A DNA stretch of 64,000 nucleotides. Origin: Neopestalotiopsis rosae. Lineage: Eukaryota > Ascomycota > Sordariomycetes > Amphisphaeriales > Sporocadaceae. Within the stretch, counting starts at the first letter, position 1, and every line of letters begins with the position of its first letter. Positions 11,561 through 24,390 of this stretch are shown here, in pieces. Under the pieces are notes generated by a model. It ran no database searches, had not been told where the DNA came from, and worked only from the letters and a program-made list of their open reading frames with translations. Made by a program: the position numbers and the translations under genes. The DNA lies in the NCBI GenBank assembly GCA_023078685.1, contig JALGAS010000001.1:6572001-6636000 (forward strand), written 5' to 3'.

Positions 11561-13615
11561 ACTGTTGGCTATTGAGATAATACAGTGTACATAAGAATCA
11601 ATGGGAATTTTTTTGACTTTGATTGTGCCATTCCGTGGACTGTCGCAATGAGGCGGCATGTTTACTATACTACAAATGCGTTCAGAGGCATGGTCACCCG
11701 AGAGGGCAAATCATAGAATTCCCTTCGAGGCACACTTGGACATCGCTTATCTCTAGATAAAGAAAATAAGAAAGGAAGCAAATCTTGAGAGCATTTGCTT
11801 TGATAAATGAACGATCAGTCTTTCCTACATTAACACATAGCAAACAATGAAAAAGCTCGTGATCACCAGCCAGCCACTGTCTGGTTCATGGCCTCGTTTT
11901 TTTGAACAGCTCACGTGCAGTATCGTCCAGCCTCTGAGCTGCTGCGTCTCTGCCAAAACTTGAAAAGGACCGACAGTCTTTTCCAAAAAGAGCATCATGA
12001 ACTGGCTGTCGATATCGTCACGCCCAAGATTATGTTCCTATGTTAGACTTGCTGATTATCACGTAGAGTTTAATAGATCTACAGGTTCTGAACACAAGGA
12101 ACAGTGAGTGAGAGAAGGCACGGACTTGGCCAGAGGGACAGAATATCAAAAAGTCACAAAGTTCAAAAAAGAGGTCGTGTCCGAACTGAAGTGTGTTCGA
12201 ACGAGGAACCCGGAAAACTCGTCGTAGAAGTGTGCGCCAGGGCTATGTGCGCACCTACGTTTTACCTGGCCAGCATCCTCGAGAGTGAATCTATACCACT
12301 CGGCCATTTGACCGGAGCGCGGTGCCCCGGGGCCTTCGTAGCTGGTTGTTGGTCATCGTCGTAACCACACCTATCTGTCTTCCACCTGGCATTTGTGATG
12401 GAAATTCTTCTGTCGTAGCCTAGTCCAACTCAATAACCTTTATCCGGTTTCCTGTCATTACCGGGAGATCGTGATTCTCCGACAAATGTTTTTGTTCATT
12501 CTACTGCTTCATTCTACTGCTTCATTCTACTGCTTCATTCTACTGCTTCATTCTACTGCTTCATTCTACTGCTTCATTCTACTGCTTCATTCTACTGCTT
12601 ATTGGTAATGTGCTTTGTAGTCTGTCCTTTTCGCTATTATTCAAGGTCAACTATTTCTGCCAGACATTTAGCGTCCATGTGCGACATGTAACATGCCACG
12701 TCCATCAATAGATTGTGATTTCAGACATTCATACTCATTCCAAGAGAATAAAATCACATGTGTATGTCTTCCAATTTGCAACCTGGGGTGAGGGGCTGCA
12801 TATTGGGAGTGATTCGGAACGTGATAGGCTGAGAACTGGGCATTCAGTCATGCCAACGGCCACGATATACAATAAAAATGATTCTATACAATCAGCAAAG
12901 AAAACACATCTTCATTAACAGTCCGATTTCTAACAAGTACGAGTATAGCGTTTTGATCTTAAGCTGTGCAATAATTCCTTAGCTTGACCTGTAGATGAGT
13001 TCTCCTCCAAATTAATTATTCACATCGATAACCTACATAGACCCGCCTTTCACATAGCGATAAGAGATAAAGCCCAAGTATCTCCAGGAATGCAAAATGC
13101 CGCTTCTCTTTTATGGGCAATTATAGTGTGTACCAGTCGTGAGAATCGAGTCTTTCCATTGTCGCCTGTGATTCGCGCATGGAATGGTTACACGACATTG
13201 TCAGCCCGATGGTGGGCCTCCAGCATAATATCTGCGCGCTGCCGACCGCCATCACTAATCTACTGCGCATTCCATTCGTTATCGTCTGAATTGTACAAAG
13301 GACGTGGCAGACTATCATTGCGCATGGCTGCATGTAAGTCATGGTGTAGTGCAGACTATAGTAGAAACGGAGAGATGGAGGCGGAAACAATCGCGAGTAT
13401 CTCTAATGCTTGGAGAGACATAAAAGCACTGTAGTTGTCCCAGGCCATACCCACCGACGCTTGATATTTGGATAATTATTCTCAGTCATCCATATTAAAC
13501 ATCCTTCGCACGTCTGACCACGCGAGATATCTTATAATGGCAGTAAGTCCTATCTGATCCCCGGCATTTGACTTTCTTGGCTCACTGCTGCAAGCCTGTA
13601 TCACGAAGCCTGACC
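11561..13615. other. Gene-poor intergenic region with a minisatellite
   Basis: A 2 kb stretch with no supported gene. It contains the 13-bp minisatellite at 12495-12598 and AT-rich flanks. Confidence 0.5.
12495..12598. repeat. Minisatellite, 8 exact copies of a 13-bp unit
   Basis: The unit TTCATTCTACTGC is repeated eight times without a mismatch (104 bp). There is no coding context. Perfect identity suggests recent expansion or active slippage. Confidence 0.97.
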
Positions 13616-13990
13616 ATGACCATCTCAACACCTCCGCAAAACGAGCAAGTCCGAAATTGTCGACACTGCAAGCGGCCCGGCCAGCGGCGCATCACCAAGT
13701 TCTCGAACCGCAACGGCAACGCTGGCCGACCGTACTACTCGTGCGTGCCGTGCAACAAGTTCATCGCGTTTGACGATAAGCGCGGCCAGCACGAGGATAA
13801 CCCACAATGCAAATGCGGAAAAGCGAGCCGTACTCAGCTGAATGGGAAGGACGCAAGCCCTCCCAGAGGTGTTCATTACGTTTGCGCAACGGGACAATGC
13901 GATTACTATGCACGGCTAGTGAAGGATGAACAACAGGTTGTAGTAGGTGAAGATTTCGTGGAGCGTTTTGCAAAAGCTTTGATCATCTGA
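13616..13990 (+). CDS. Small protein with two tandem GRF-like zinc fingers
   Basis: Single exon, 124 aa. The first module reads CRHCK...GRPYYSC..CNKFIAFDD and fits the GRF zinc finger pattern (paired Cys, N-x-GR-x-Y/F-x-x-C, C-x-F-x-x-D). The second reads CKCGK...RGVHYVCATGQCDYY and looks like a diverged second copy. GRF fingers bind single-stranded nucleic acid in proteins such as topoisomerase III alpha, NEIL3 and APE2. Here nothing else is attached. ATG 13616 is used because no earlier ATG lies in frame. The next gene (DUF4385) is on the same strand 430 bp downstream and is also intronless. Function unknown; nucleic-acid binding is an inference. Confidence 0.7.
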   Translation: MTISTPPQNEQVRNCRHCKRPGQRRITKFSNRNGNAGRPYYSCVPCNKFIAFDDKRGQHEDNPQCKCGKASRTQLNGKDASPPRGVHYVCATGQCDYYARLVKDEQQVVVGEDFVERFAKALII

Positions 13991-14419
13991 TATGGAGATA
14001 TTGTAATTTTGCCAAAGTAATATACTCAAATTGAATTGGATGTCAATGGCCTAGTTCCGTATTATATTCGAATCCACTTGACGTTTACCAAGTCAAGGCG
14101 ATGCAGACTTGGACTTGTACTTGGCCTACATTCAGCCAGGATGTTCGATGTCGTCCTTTACACCAATCTTTAGTCTGTAGTCCCTACCGCTAACCTTGAC
14201 CCATCGTCTGATGTTTTACCGTGCAAGTGAAGTTTAAGATTTGTCTTAGTGCTGGAGGTCAACAATGGCCGCACTAAGGATCGTGGTGACATCACCTGGC
14301 CATGCATCATTCCTAGGCATGCGATAGTTCAAATCATCAATCTATCAACTCCCAACATTACTCCGTATGCGCAAATCGTCACTATCATTGCGACAAATCA
14401 TGCAAAAGTTTAAGAAAAG
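13991..14419. other. Short intergenic region
   Basis: No gene or RNA seen. Probably contains the terminator of the zinc-finger gene and the promoter of the DUF4385 gene. Confidence 0.45.
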
Positions 14420-14911
14420 ATGACTACGCTCATCGAATCCACACCGCGGGCAGTGCGCATGAGCTATCGCATCGCCCGCGGTGAACAAGGAGTGCTCACG
14501 TTCGAACCATATAAATCGGAATTACTTCCACTCTGGCGGTTTCGCACCGTAGTCGTCGCACGCAAAAGCGCTGCCGACCTATGGCGGCGCTTCGAGGAGT
14601 TTTACGAGCAGGGCGACTTCGTCGGCATGGACATGGCGCGCAAGTTCATCCAGATGGGCATGACGCGCGCAAAGCGCTACGCCAACCACGCCAGCGGCCG
14701 CAAGTACAAGAAGGGGACCAAGGAGGAGCTGCCCAGAAGTGAGAATCACAAGGACAAGAAAGAGAAGGAGGCCGCGAGTCTGGTATTCAGGCAGGTCTGG
14801 GAAAGATGTCGCGCCCACGAGGGCTACCAAGAGCTCAAGCAGGAGTTCCTGGAGGAGCAAAAGGTGTGGGAGAAAAGTCCTGACAAGGAGGTTAAAGCCG
14901 AGGAGACCTGA
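14420..14911 (+). CDS. DUF4385-family protein
   Basis: Single exon, 163 aa. The sequence YRIARGEQGVLTFEPYKSE followed by LLPLWRFRT, then GDFVGMDMARKFIQMGMTRA and RYANHASGRKY, is the pattern I recognise as DUF4385. That family is known from bacteria, tailed phages and some eukaryotes and has no assigned function. The C-terminal third is highly charged (Lys/Glu) and probably helical or coiled. No signal peptide or membrane segment is present. The third codon positions are G/C-rich, as in neighbouring genes, so if this was acquired from bacteria it has since ameliorated. No function is proposed. Confidence 0.7.
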   Translation: MTTLIESTPRAVRMSYRIARGEQGVLTFEPYKSELLPLWRFRTVVVARKSAADLWRRFEEFYEQGDFVGMDMARKFIQMGMTRAKRYANHASGRKYKKGTKEELPRSENHKDKKEKEAASLVFRQVWERCRAHEGYQELKQEFLEEQKVWEKSPDKEVKAEET

Positions 14912-16682
14912 GAATTGTGTGACGGCCTGTCGCTCGTATCGAAAGACGCTGGTCAGCCATACGTGCTCGTCAGCATGCGACACGAAGTTTACGCGATCCT
15001 AACACTTATACGCAAACGTCGTCACCCTCGTCATCCAGTCACCGGCCAGTCGACGGGCAGGCAGAGCGAGTACTTCTCCTAGCGCTGGACTGTCAACCTT
15101 CTAGAAGATTGGGATGCACTCAAGTGCTGACGCCCGAAGCGAAAGACTGCGTATTCCGTAGTGTGCAGCACATTTCAGGGGTGATTGCCGGCAGATGAAT
15201 CCTTGTGCTGAGTACCGGCGTTGCCATCACACAAAGGTCAGAAATGGCTCTCGCACTGGAGGGGTGCTTGGCGCGTACATGGGTATTCGGGTCGCGGATC
15301 GCTGCATGGACGCTGAAATCGAAACCACGGCACAGCGCATGAGAGCCAGGGGAGCCTAGAGGTCGCCAACAGGCTTCACGACCTGCGACAAGGACCAAAT
15401 ATATGTGCAAAGGTGTCATTGAGCAACCAACCAAGTCTTGTTACCCTGGCATTGCCGCCATGACTAGCCATGACAGGTTTCCCCTAGATTCCATTCTGGA
15501 ATTTTGACATGTAGCATGCGGGCCGAAGGTGATGGAGGTGAACTGTAAACCACTGGAATAGCATTGATAGGTACACTAAAATCAAAAGATTGAAGGGCCC
15601 ACAGTTGCGGTGGTTGGTCTGGGATGGTCAGTCCAGAATCAGCACCCGCCATTTGGCGCCGCCGCCCACCACCCTTTTAGCGCACCACGCGTCGCCAAGC
15701 GGTATCAAACCACAATTTGACAAGCTCAGGAAAGCTTGTCATGGTGATCTTGCGCTGGATCAGTGTTTACGGGGAGTAGTTTTGTCCCAACCGTTGTTTC
15801 CTACCCGTAATACCAAGACACCAAGAGACAAGGCTGTTCTTGTCAAAGCTTCGCGATGACGACAGCGTATATAGTGCAATTGAGAATTGTTGTTTCCTAC
15901 GAGCCGAGCACGTGAAAAATACTGGATGCATAGGTTGTAGTATTCAGATGTATGCAAGATACAGATCTGAATCAAGAGGTGCCGCGCACCAGTTTTACTG
16001 GACCATGTGTGGGTGCCTCTGGTATTCCCGTAAGTACCATGAGCACTAAGAAAAATACAGTTCGTCCATCACTGGAGTCAGCCAGTCGATCAAGTCCTTC
16101 TAAAGCAAAGTTATTGCCTGGCAGCGGTTGACTTGTTGCTACCGACCTCAAGTCTATCGAAAAGCGTACATACGGATCATACGGACGATACCTTGGTCTT
16201 CGTGTCTGCCATCACCCCTCGCGAGATGTAATTTCACGACTCGGGGGAAATTTGCATTGTTTTAGCAGCATTTTTCGCTACGACCGACCCGAGCGGCCCC
16301 TACGAACAAGTCTGTCCAGCTTGGAGCATTCGCGGCCAGGGGCTGAGCCACCATGTGGATCTTCAATATCATTACGAATCCCCTGCTCCGCCAAGACCCA
16401 CTCCCATCGTGGATACAATGGGAGAAAAGACCTGGGGGTTCGACGGCATCGTGCACCAAGGGAACCACTTTCGTCTTGCCAGACCAGATTCTCGGGGGCA
16501 AGGGAATTCTTTCTATTCTTTTAACCTTCTTTCCAAAGTTCAGTCTTGTGTTTCCAGAAAGGCCCAGTCAAAGGGTCCAGTCACTCGTTCCTTGCAACCA
16601 GCTTACTATTACTACTACGACGACTGCCGCCTTTTCGTCATCCTTACTCTCTCAAGAGCTGCCCATTCCCTTGTGATCAACC
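14912..16682. other. Gene-poor intergenic region
   Basis: 1.77 kb without a supported gene. The last 150 bp carry a pyrimidine-rich leader just upstream of the GH76 start. Confidence 0.45.
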
Positions 16683-18271
16683 ATGTTGGGGGTCCTGCGA
16701 TCTGTAGGGTTGTTCGGCCTCCTCCTCTCTGGGGCTCGCGCGATCGATGTGGATTTCTCCGATGAAGGTGCGAAAGACTGATATGCGACAGACATTGGGT
16801 CGATCTACAATTACTAACCGTGGCCACAGATTCCATCAAGGAGGGCGCTGCCACCATCGCCTGGGGCTTGGTGAAATACTACACTGGTATGCACAGCACT
16901 TTACAGAAGGGTGCATGCTTGCCGTCGCCTCTACACATAACGAGGGAGCAACCTGACTGACCATATGCTATAGGTAATAATTCTGGTGATGTTGCAGGCA
17001 ACTTGCCTGATCCGTACTACTGTTGGTCTGCCCTGATGACTTGACATCATCGGTTCCTTGTTACTAATATTCTTCACACAGGGTGGGAAGCTGGTGCCAT
17101 GTTTGGCGGTCTGATCGACTACTGGGCCTTTACGGGCGATGATTCTTACAACAATATCACATTCCAAGCGCTGCAGCACCAGGTCGGCGACGATGCAGAC
17201 TTTATGCCCGAAAACCAAACGCGAAGTTTGGGTAACGATGATCAGGGTTTCTGGGCTATGGCGTCCATGACTGCTGCTGAGATGAACTTTACCAATCCGG
17301 ACTCTGATGACCCTCAGTGGCTAGCCCTCAGCCAGGCCGTCTTCAACGAATATGTCACGCGATGGGAAGATGCAGAGGACACTTGTGGAGGAGGACTTCG
17401 TTGGCAAATCTACACTTTCAACAACGGTTACAACTACAAGAACTCCATCTCGAATGGCTGTTTCTTCAACCTTGCCTCCCGATTGGCACGATACACGGGC
17501 AACGACACTTATGCAGAATGGGCCGAAAGAATCTTTGCTTGGGAGCAAGGCGTCGACTTTATCAACTCTGACTGGAACGTTCTCGACGGAGCAGGCAACG
17601 CCGATGATGCCAACTGCACCGAAATCAATGCTGCGCAATTCACATACAATGCAGGCATCTACGTGATCGGCGCCGCGCACATGTACAACTATACCGAGTC
17701 CGACACATGGAAGGAGCGAGTCACCGGCCTGGTCACCAGTATCTCTTCCGTCTTCTTCGAGAATGGAATCATGTACGAACCCCCCTGCGAGAGTACCTCT
17801 TGCAACACGGATCAGCAGGCTTTCAAGGGACATCTTGCTCGGTGGTTGGCCTACACAGCCAAGCTTGCACCCTTCACCTACGACACCATTGTCCCTCTTC
17901 TGAAGTCCTCGGCAACCGCGGCGGCTGAACAGTGCTCGGGCAGCCCTACATCCGGCTTCAAGGGACACTCGGGTACGGCTTGTGGTTTCAGTTGGCTGGA
18001 TAATTCGACCTGGGACGGCAATTCTGGAGTCGGTGAGCAGCTAAACGCCATGTCTATCGTCATGGTGACGCTTCTCGATGACTCGCCCTCTCCGTACACC
18101 TCGACCACCGGTGGTAGTTCCGTGGGTAACGCGAACGCCGGTGCCAGTGACAGCAGCAAGATCGCGACAGCCAGAGCGATCACCACGGGAGACCGTGCCG
18201 GCGCTGGTATCCTTACCGCGTTGGTTCTGGCCTCGCTACTGAGCTCGCTTGTGCTCATGATCAAAGACTGA
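16683..18271 (+). CDS. GPI-anchored GH76 endo-1,6-alpha-mannosidase (DCW1/DFG5-like)
   Basis: Four exons: join(16683..16767, 16830..16886, 16974..17021, 17082..18271), 459 aa. Residues 1-20 are a signal peptide (MLGVLRSVGLFGLLLSGARA). The GH76 domain contains the signature SLGNDDQGFWAM with the catalytic Asp pair near residues 116-117. The Trp-rich (alpha/alpha)6 barrel motifs PYYWWEAGAMFGGLIDYW and GLRWQIYTFNNGYNYKNSI are also present. Many N-x-S/T sites occur. A Ser/Gly/Ala linker and a hydrophobic tail (ILTALVLASLLSSLVLMI) fit a GPI-anchor signal. Fungal Dfg5/Dcw1 proteins act at the cell surface in cross-linking GPI-mannoproteins to wall glucan. The three tiny 5' introns are all phase 1. 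Confidence 0.9.
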
Positions 18272-18677
18272 TTTTCTCTACAGAGGAGGGGGATCCTCCG
18301 TACATTTCTTGTCCCACATATTTTCTGTGTATTTGAATCTTGCATATCAAGGAAAACTAGCGGCCTCTTGGCGACTTAGACTGTGCTTGGAGTTTGGCGT
18401 TTTCACATTTACAAATACCGTTACGTGCCTGAAATAATGGCACAGCAAATATTTTTCTTTGAATTGTGTATTGTTGACTATGAGAGCATCAGGACCGCTG
18501 CCTTGACTTGCGGAGGCTTGAAGCCGACGTATAGTCTCGGAACTAATCCCACTCACCCTAGCTTAAAGTATCACATACTAGCTGACTATTTCGATATTCG
18601 GAGATTCTTGAAATACACACTTTTTTATGATCTAGATTATAGTCATGAAACGGTTATCCGTCTATACTGGCTCTCGG

Positions 18678-18705
18678 CTTGGCAACCCACCGGTGGATTG
18701 CCAAG
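18678..18705. repeat. 28-bp palindrome
   Basis: Two 14-base arms (CTTGGCAACCCACC and GGTGGATTGCCAAG) pair with one mismatch and no loop. Confidence 0.85.
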
Positions 18706-18740
18706 TCTCTGAATCTCGATATCTGGACCACTTGGCAATC

Positions 18741-18770
18741 GCCAAGATCGCCTAGAAAGGCGGTCTTGGC
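18741..18770. repeat. Inverted repeat with 6-base loop
   Basis: Arms GCCAAGATCGCC and GGCGGTCTTGGC pair with one mismatch around TAGAAA. The CTTGGC core is shared with the palindrome 40 bp upstream. Confidence 0.8.
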
Positions 18771-19023
18771 TCGCTAATCTACGCGCCCTAGGTGCACGCT
18801 CCTCATGGCCCCCGTGAGCCAAGACGGCAGAGAGCACCACGGACCTTGGGTTCGGATGCCATGCCGCGATCATGTTAATGAATCACCATTCTATTTTTAT
18901 CATATCATCGTCTTTATGTCTATGTGCAGCTCAATTGGAATATACTTGGCCATCTTTGACGACTTTCCGGGCAATACAGGTTGGCAGCACCACGATGTGT
19001 CCCGGCCTGTCATTTCCACTCAG

Positions 19024-19037
19024 CCCCTATTTAGGGG
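19024..19037. repeat. Short perfect palindrome
   Basis: CCCCTATTTAGGGG (arms CCCCTA/TAGGGG around TT), within the same palindrome-rich interval. Confidence 0.6.
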
Positions 19038-19383
19038 ATTTCCCCCTATTCGAGCAAATCCCCAGATGAACAATTACTTGCGCCCTCTAAAACACTAAAG
19101 TTAGTGACTTGAATATTAGAGCCACTAGGAGAGTTATGCCAAAATCTCACCAAGTTCCAAAACGATCACGCAGAGAAAAACACCGATCGACGGATCTGAC
19201 GAAGCTATGTGGTATGCGATCCTCTACCCGGCATAACGAGTGGACTGCGAGCATAGTGTTATGAACTCTAGGTGACATCGCACCTTGTGAAGGAATGGCT
19301 AGCATGAGACAAATATCTTCATCTTCAAGCACGCATATTCAATGACTCTTTCCAATATTGAGCGGGGACTCCTTGTCCTGGTT

Positions 19384-22125
<2,742 letters not shown>

Positions 22126-23899
22126 ATGTTAGCGACACTGATTGCGCCCGTGCTGGGTGCCGTGGCCCTGTGGTGGGTGTTCCGGCCGTGGATTCAGCAG
22201 GCCGCCTTTTCGCCGCTCGCTAAGCTGCCGACGGTCCACTGGAGCTGCGCATGGTCCCCGCTATGGGTTCTATACTTGCGATACTCGGGCCGGGAGCTCG
22301 AGGTCATGCACGAAGCACACCAAAAGCTGGGACCGGTATTGCGCGTCGGCCCTCGCGATGTCAGCGTGAGTTGCTACAATGACGGCGTGCGCACCATTTA
22401 CGGTGGTGGCATGGACAAGCCAGACTACTACGACTATTATCAATATCACGAGTGAGTTGAAGCATACCTAACATCCTGGCATCGTTCGGTTGTTGTGCAT
22501 TAGAACCATTGGCAACGAACCTGACCATTTCATAGTGTCGAAAATTCCTTTGCAACTCTGCTTCGTGGTGAGCATGCAACCCGTCGGCGCCGCGTTGCCG
22601 GTGTCTACACCAAGTCCTTTGTGCAAAACTCGCCTCACCTCGCGGTCCTCTCGCAAAAGATCATCGATGGACGTCTGCTGCCGCTCATGGCCGACCTCGC
22701 CAAAAAGGGCGAAACCTTTTGTATGCTGCGTCTGACCTGGGCCCTGTCCTTTGACCTCATCACATCCTTCATCTTTGGCCTCGAGGCCGGCTCCAACTTT
22801 TTGGCCGACGTGTCCAAGATTGACAAGATCACCGACGCCTACGACGCCCGCTACCCCCACGAGACCTTTTGGAAAAAGGAGACGCCCGGCCTGCACAAGA
22901 TGCTGGCTGCGTGCGGGCTTTCGCCTCTCGGCGCGAGAAACACCAAGTATCAGAACGCCAAGAAATTCCTCGAGGCCTTTACCCTCAACTTTTGCCACCG
23001 CGCCGACGCTGTCCTCAAGCGCGGCAAGAAGGTTACCAAGGAGTCAGGCAACTACCCCATGGTGTTCGCAGCCATGAGGATCGCCGTCGACAAGGAATAC
23101 CCTCATCTGTCGGAAAAGGCCAAGATGACCATTATCGCCAGTGAGATGTTTGACCACCTATGTAAGTAACAAGATTCCTCATCCCTCTTCTTCTCTGAAT
23201 CACTGTTTGCTAACCCGGGCCATTCCACGAACAGCCAGCGCCCACGAAGTCTTCGGCCTGGTGCAAGCCTACACTCTGCGCTTCGTAGCCCAGAACAGCG
23301 ACGCCCAATCCCGCCTGCGCAACGAGTTCCTCGGCAACGCAGCGGATCAAGCCTTCTCACCCCAATCCGCCTCTACCCTCGGCGGCCTTCCCTACCTCAG
23401 CGCCGTCATCAACGAGTCCTTTCGCCTGCGGCCCACGGGTACGCCGCTGCCGCGCATCACGCCAAAGAACAAGACGACGCGCCTCGGCGGCTACGAGGGC
23501 ATCCCCGGCGGCGTCCGCGTCAACACGTACCAGTGGTTCCTGCACCGCGACCCGCGCATCTGGAACGCGGCCGAGGAGTGGTTGCCCGAGCGCTGGCTCA
23601 AGGACGGGGAGAACGAGGGGCCCGGCAAGGATCAGGTCTTGTGGCAGTTCTGCTCCGGGCCGCGCATGTGCGTGGGCAACCACTTGACTGATTACTGTGA
23701 GTCTTTGCAAATAACTTTTCATCGTACTAGGAAGGGGAAAGCTGACATTGTGAAAACAAAAAAAACAGTGATGCGCCAGATCATGTCTTCCATGATGACC
23801 AACTTTGAGCTTCGCAACCAGTACACCGAGGCTCTTGACCGGGAAGACATTGGTACAGCCAAGGACAGAATTCCCATGGTCATCAAGGCACTGTCCTGA
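22126..23899 (+). CDS. Cytochrome P450 monooxygenase
   Basis: Four exons: join(22126..22451, 22536..23161, 23235..23696, 23769..23899), 514 aa. An N-terminal membrane anchor (residues about 2-20) is followed by a basic/proline region. The K-helix ExxR is ESFR at residues 378-381. The heme loop FCSGPRMCVG places the thiolate Cys near residue 463. The I-helix region reads SAHEVFG where the usual pattern is A/G-G-x-D/E-T-T/S, so the oxygen-activating Thr is replaced by Val. The splice junction that makes this segment falls just before it, at 23161/23235, and keeps the frame. An ER-membrane enzyme is expected. The substrate is unknown. It converges on a DHA2 transporter gene. Confidence 0.9.
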
Positions 23900-24390
23900 A
23901 CGGCCTATTATTGACAGATTGTTCGCTGAAAAGAAGCGTTTTCTTTCGACGCGTTACTTCTGTACAGACCCGGAGTTAGTTTGTTTTGTAATTGAAAATT
24001 CCTGGATGTCACTGGGTAACCGCGGTTGGTCATTATGAGGCAGGACAGTTTGGACTAGAGAAAATGGTGTTAATTTGCATTTATTCACGACCAACATCAC
24101 GTAGGGGTCTATACTGGTTTTGATTTTTGTCTAGTCTTTTTGTTTGTGGATATACTTGGGGTTTGAATAGAGCAGAAGTGATCGGACGGAGTTTTGGTAC
24201 TTGTATCGGACAGTAATGCATTAGATTCCAGCACTATGTAGTGCGACTGTCTTGTTGAGCTTTGTAATCACTATGAAGCAACTCTAGGGTGGTGGTACGT
24301 TTATTACCAATTATGCATCATATTTGTCTAGTCTATGTGAGCTTTGATAATTGAGCAGCATCAGTGGCGTTCGCAAGGAGGGCCACCGAC
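23900..24390. other. Convergent intergenic region
   Basis: 3' ends of the P450 (+) and MFS (-) genes. Nothing else seen. Confidence 0.5.

Larger units (their letters stand above)
18272..19383. other. Convergent intergenic region with palindromes
   Basis: Lies between the 3' ends of the GH76 (+) and GH30 (-) genes. Contains the inverted repeats listed separately at 18678, 18741 and 19024. No gene supported. Confidence 0.5.

Noticed and set aside
12495..12598. CRISPR-like array
   Set aside because: The units are directly adjacent with no spacers, and this is a eukaryotic sequence.
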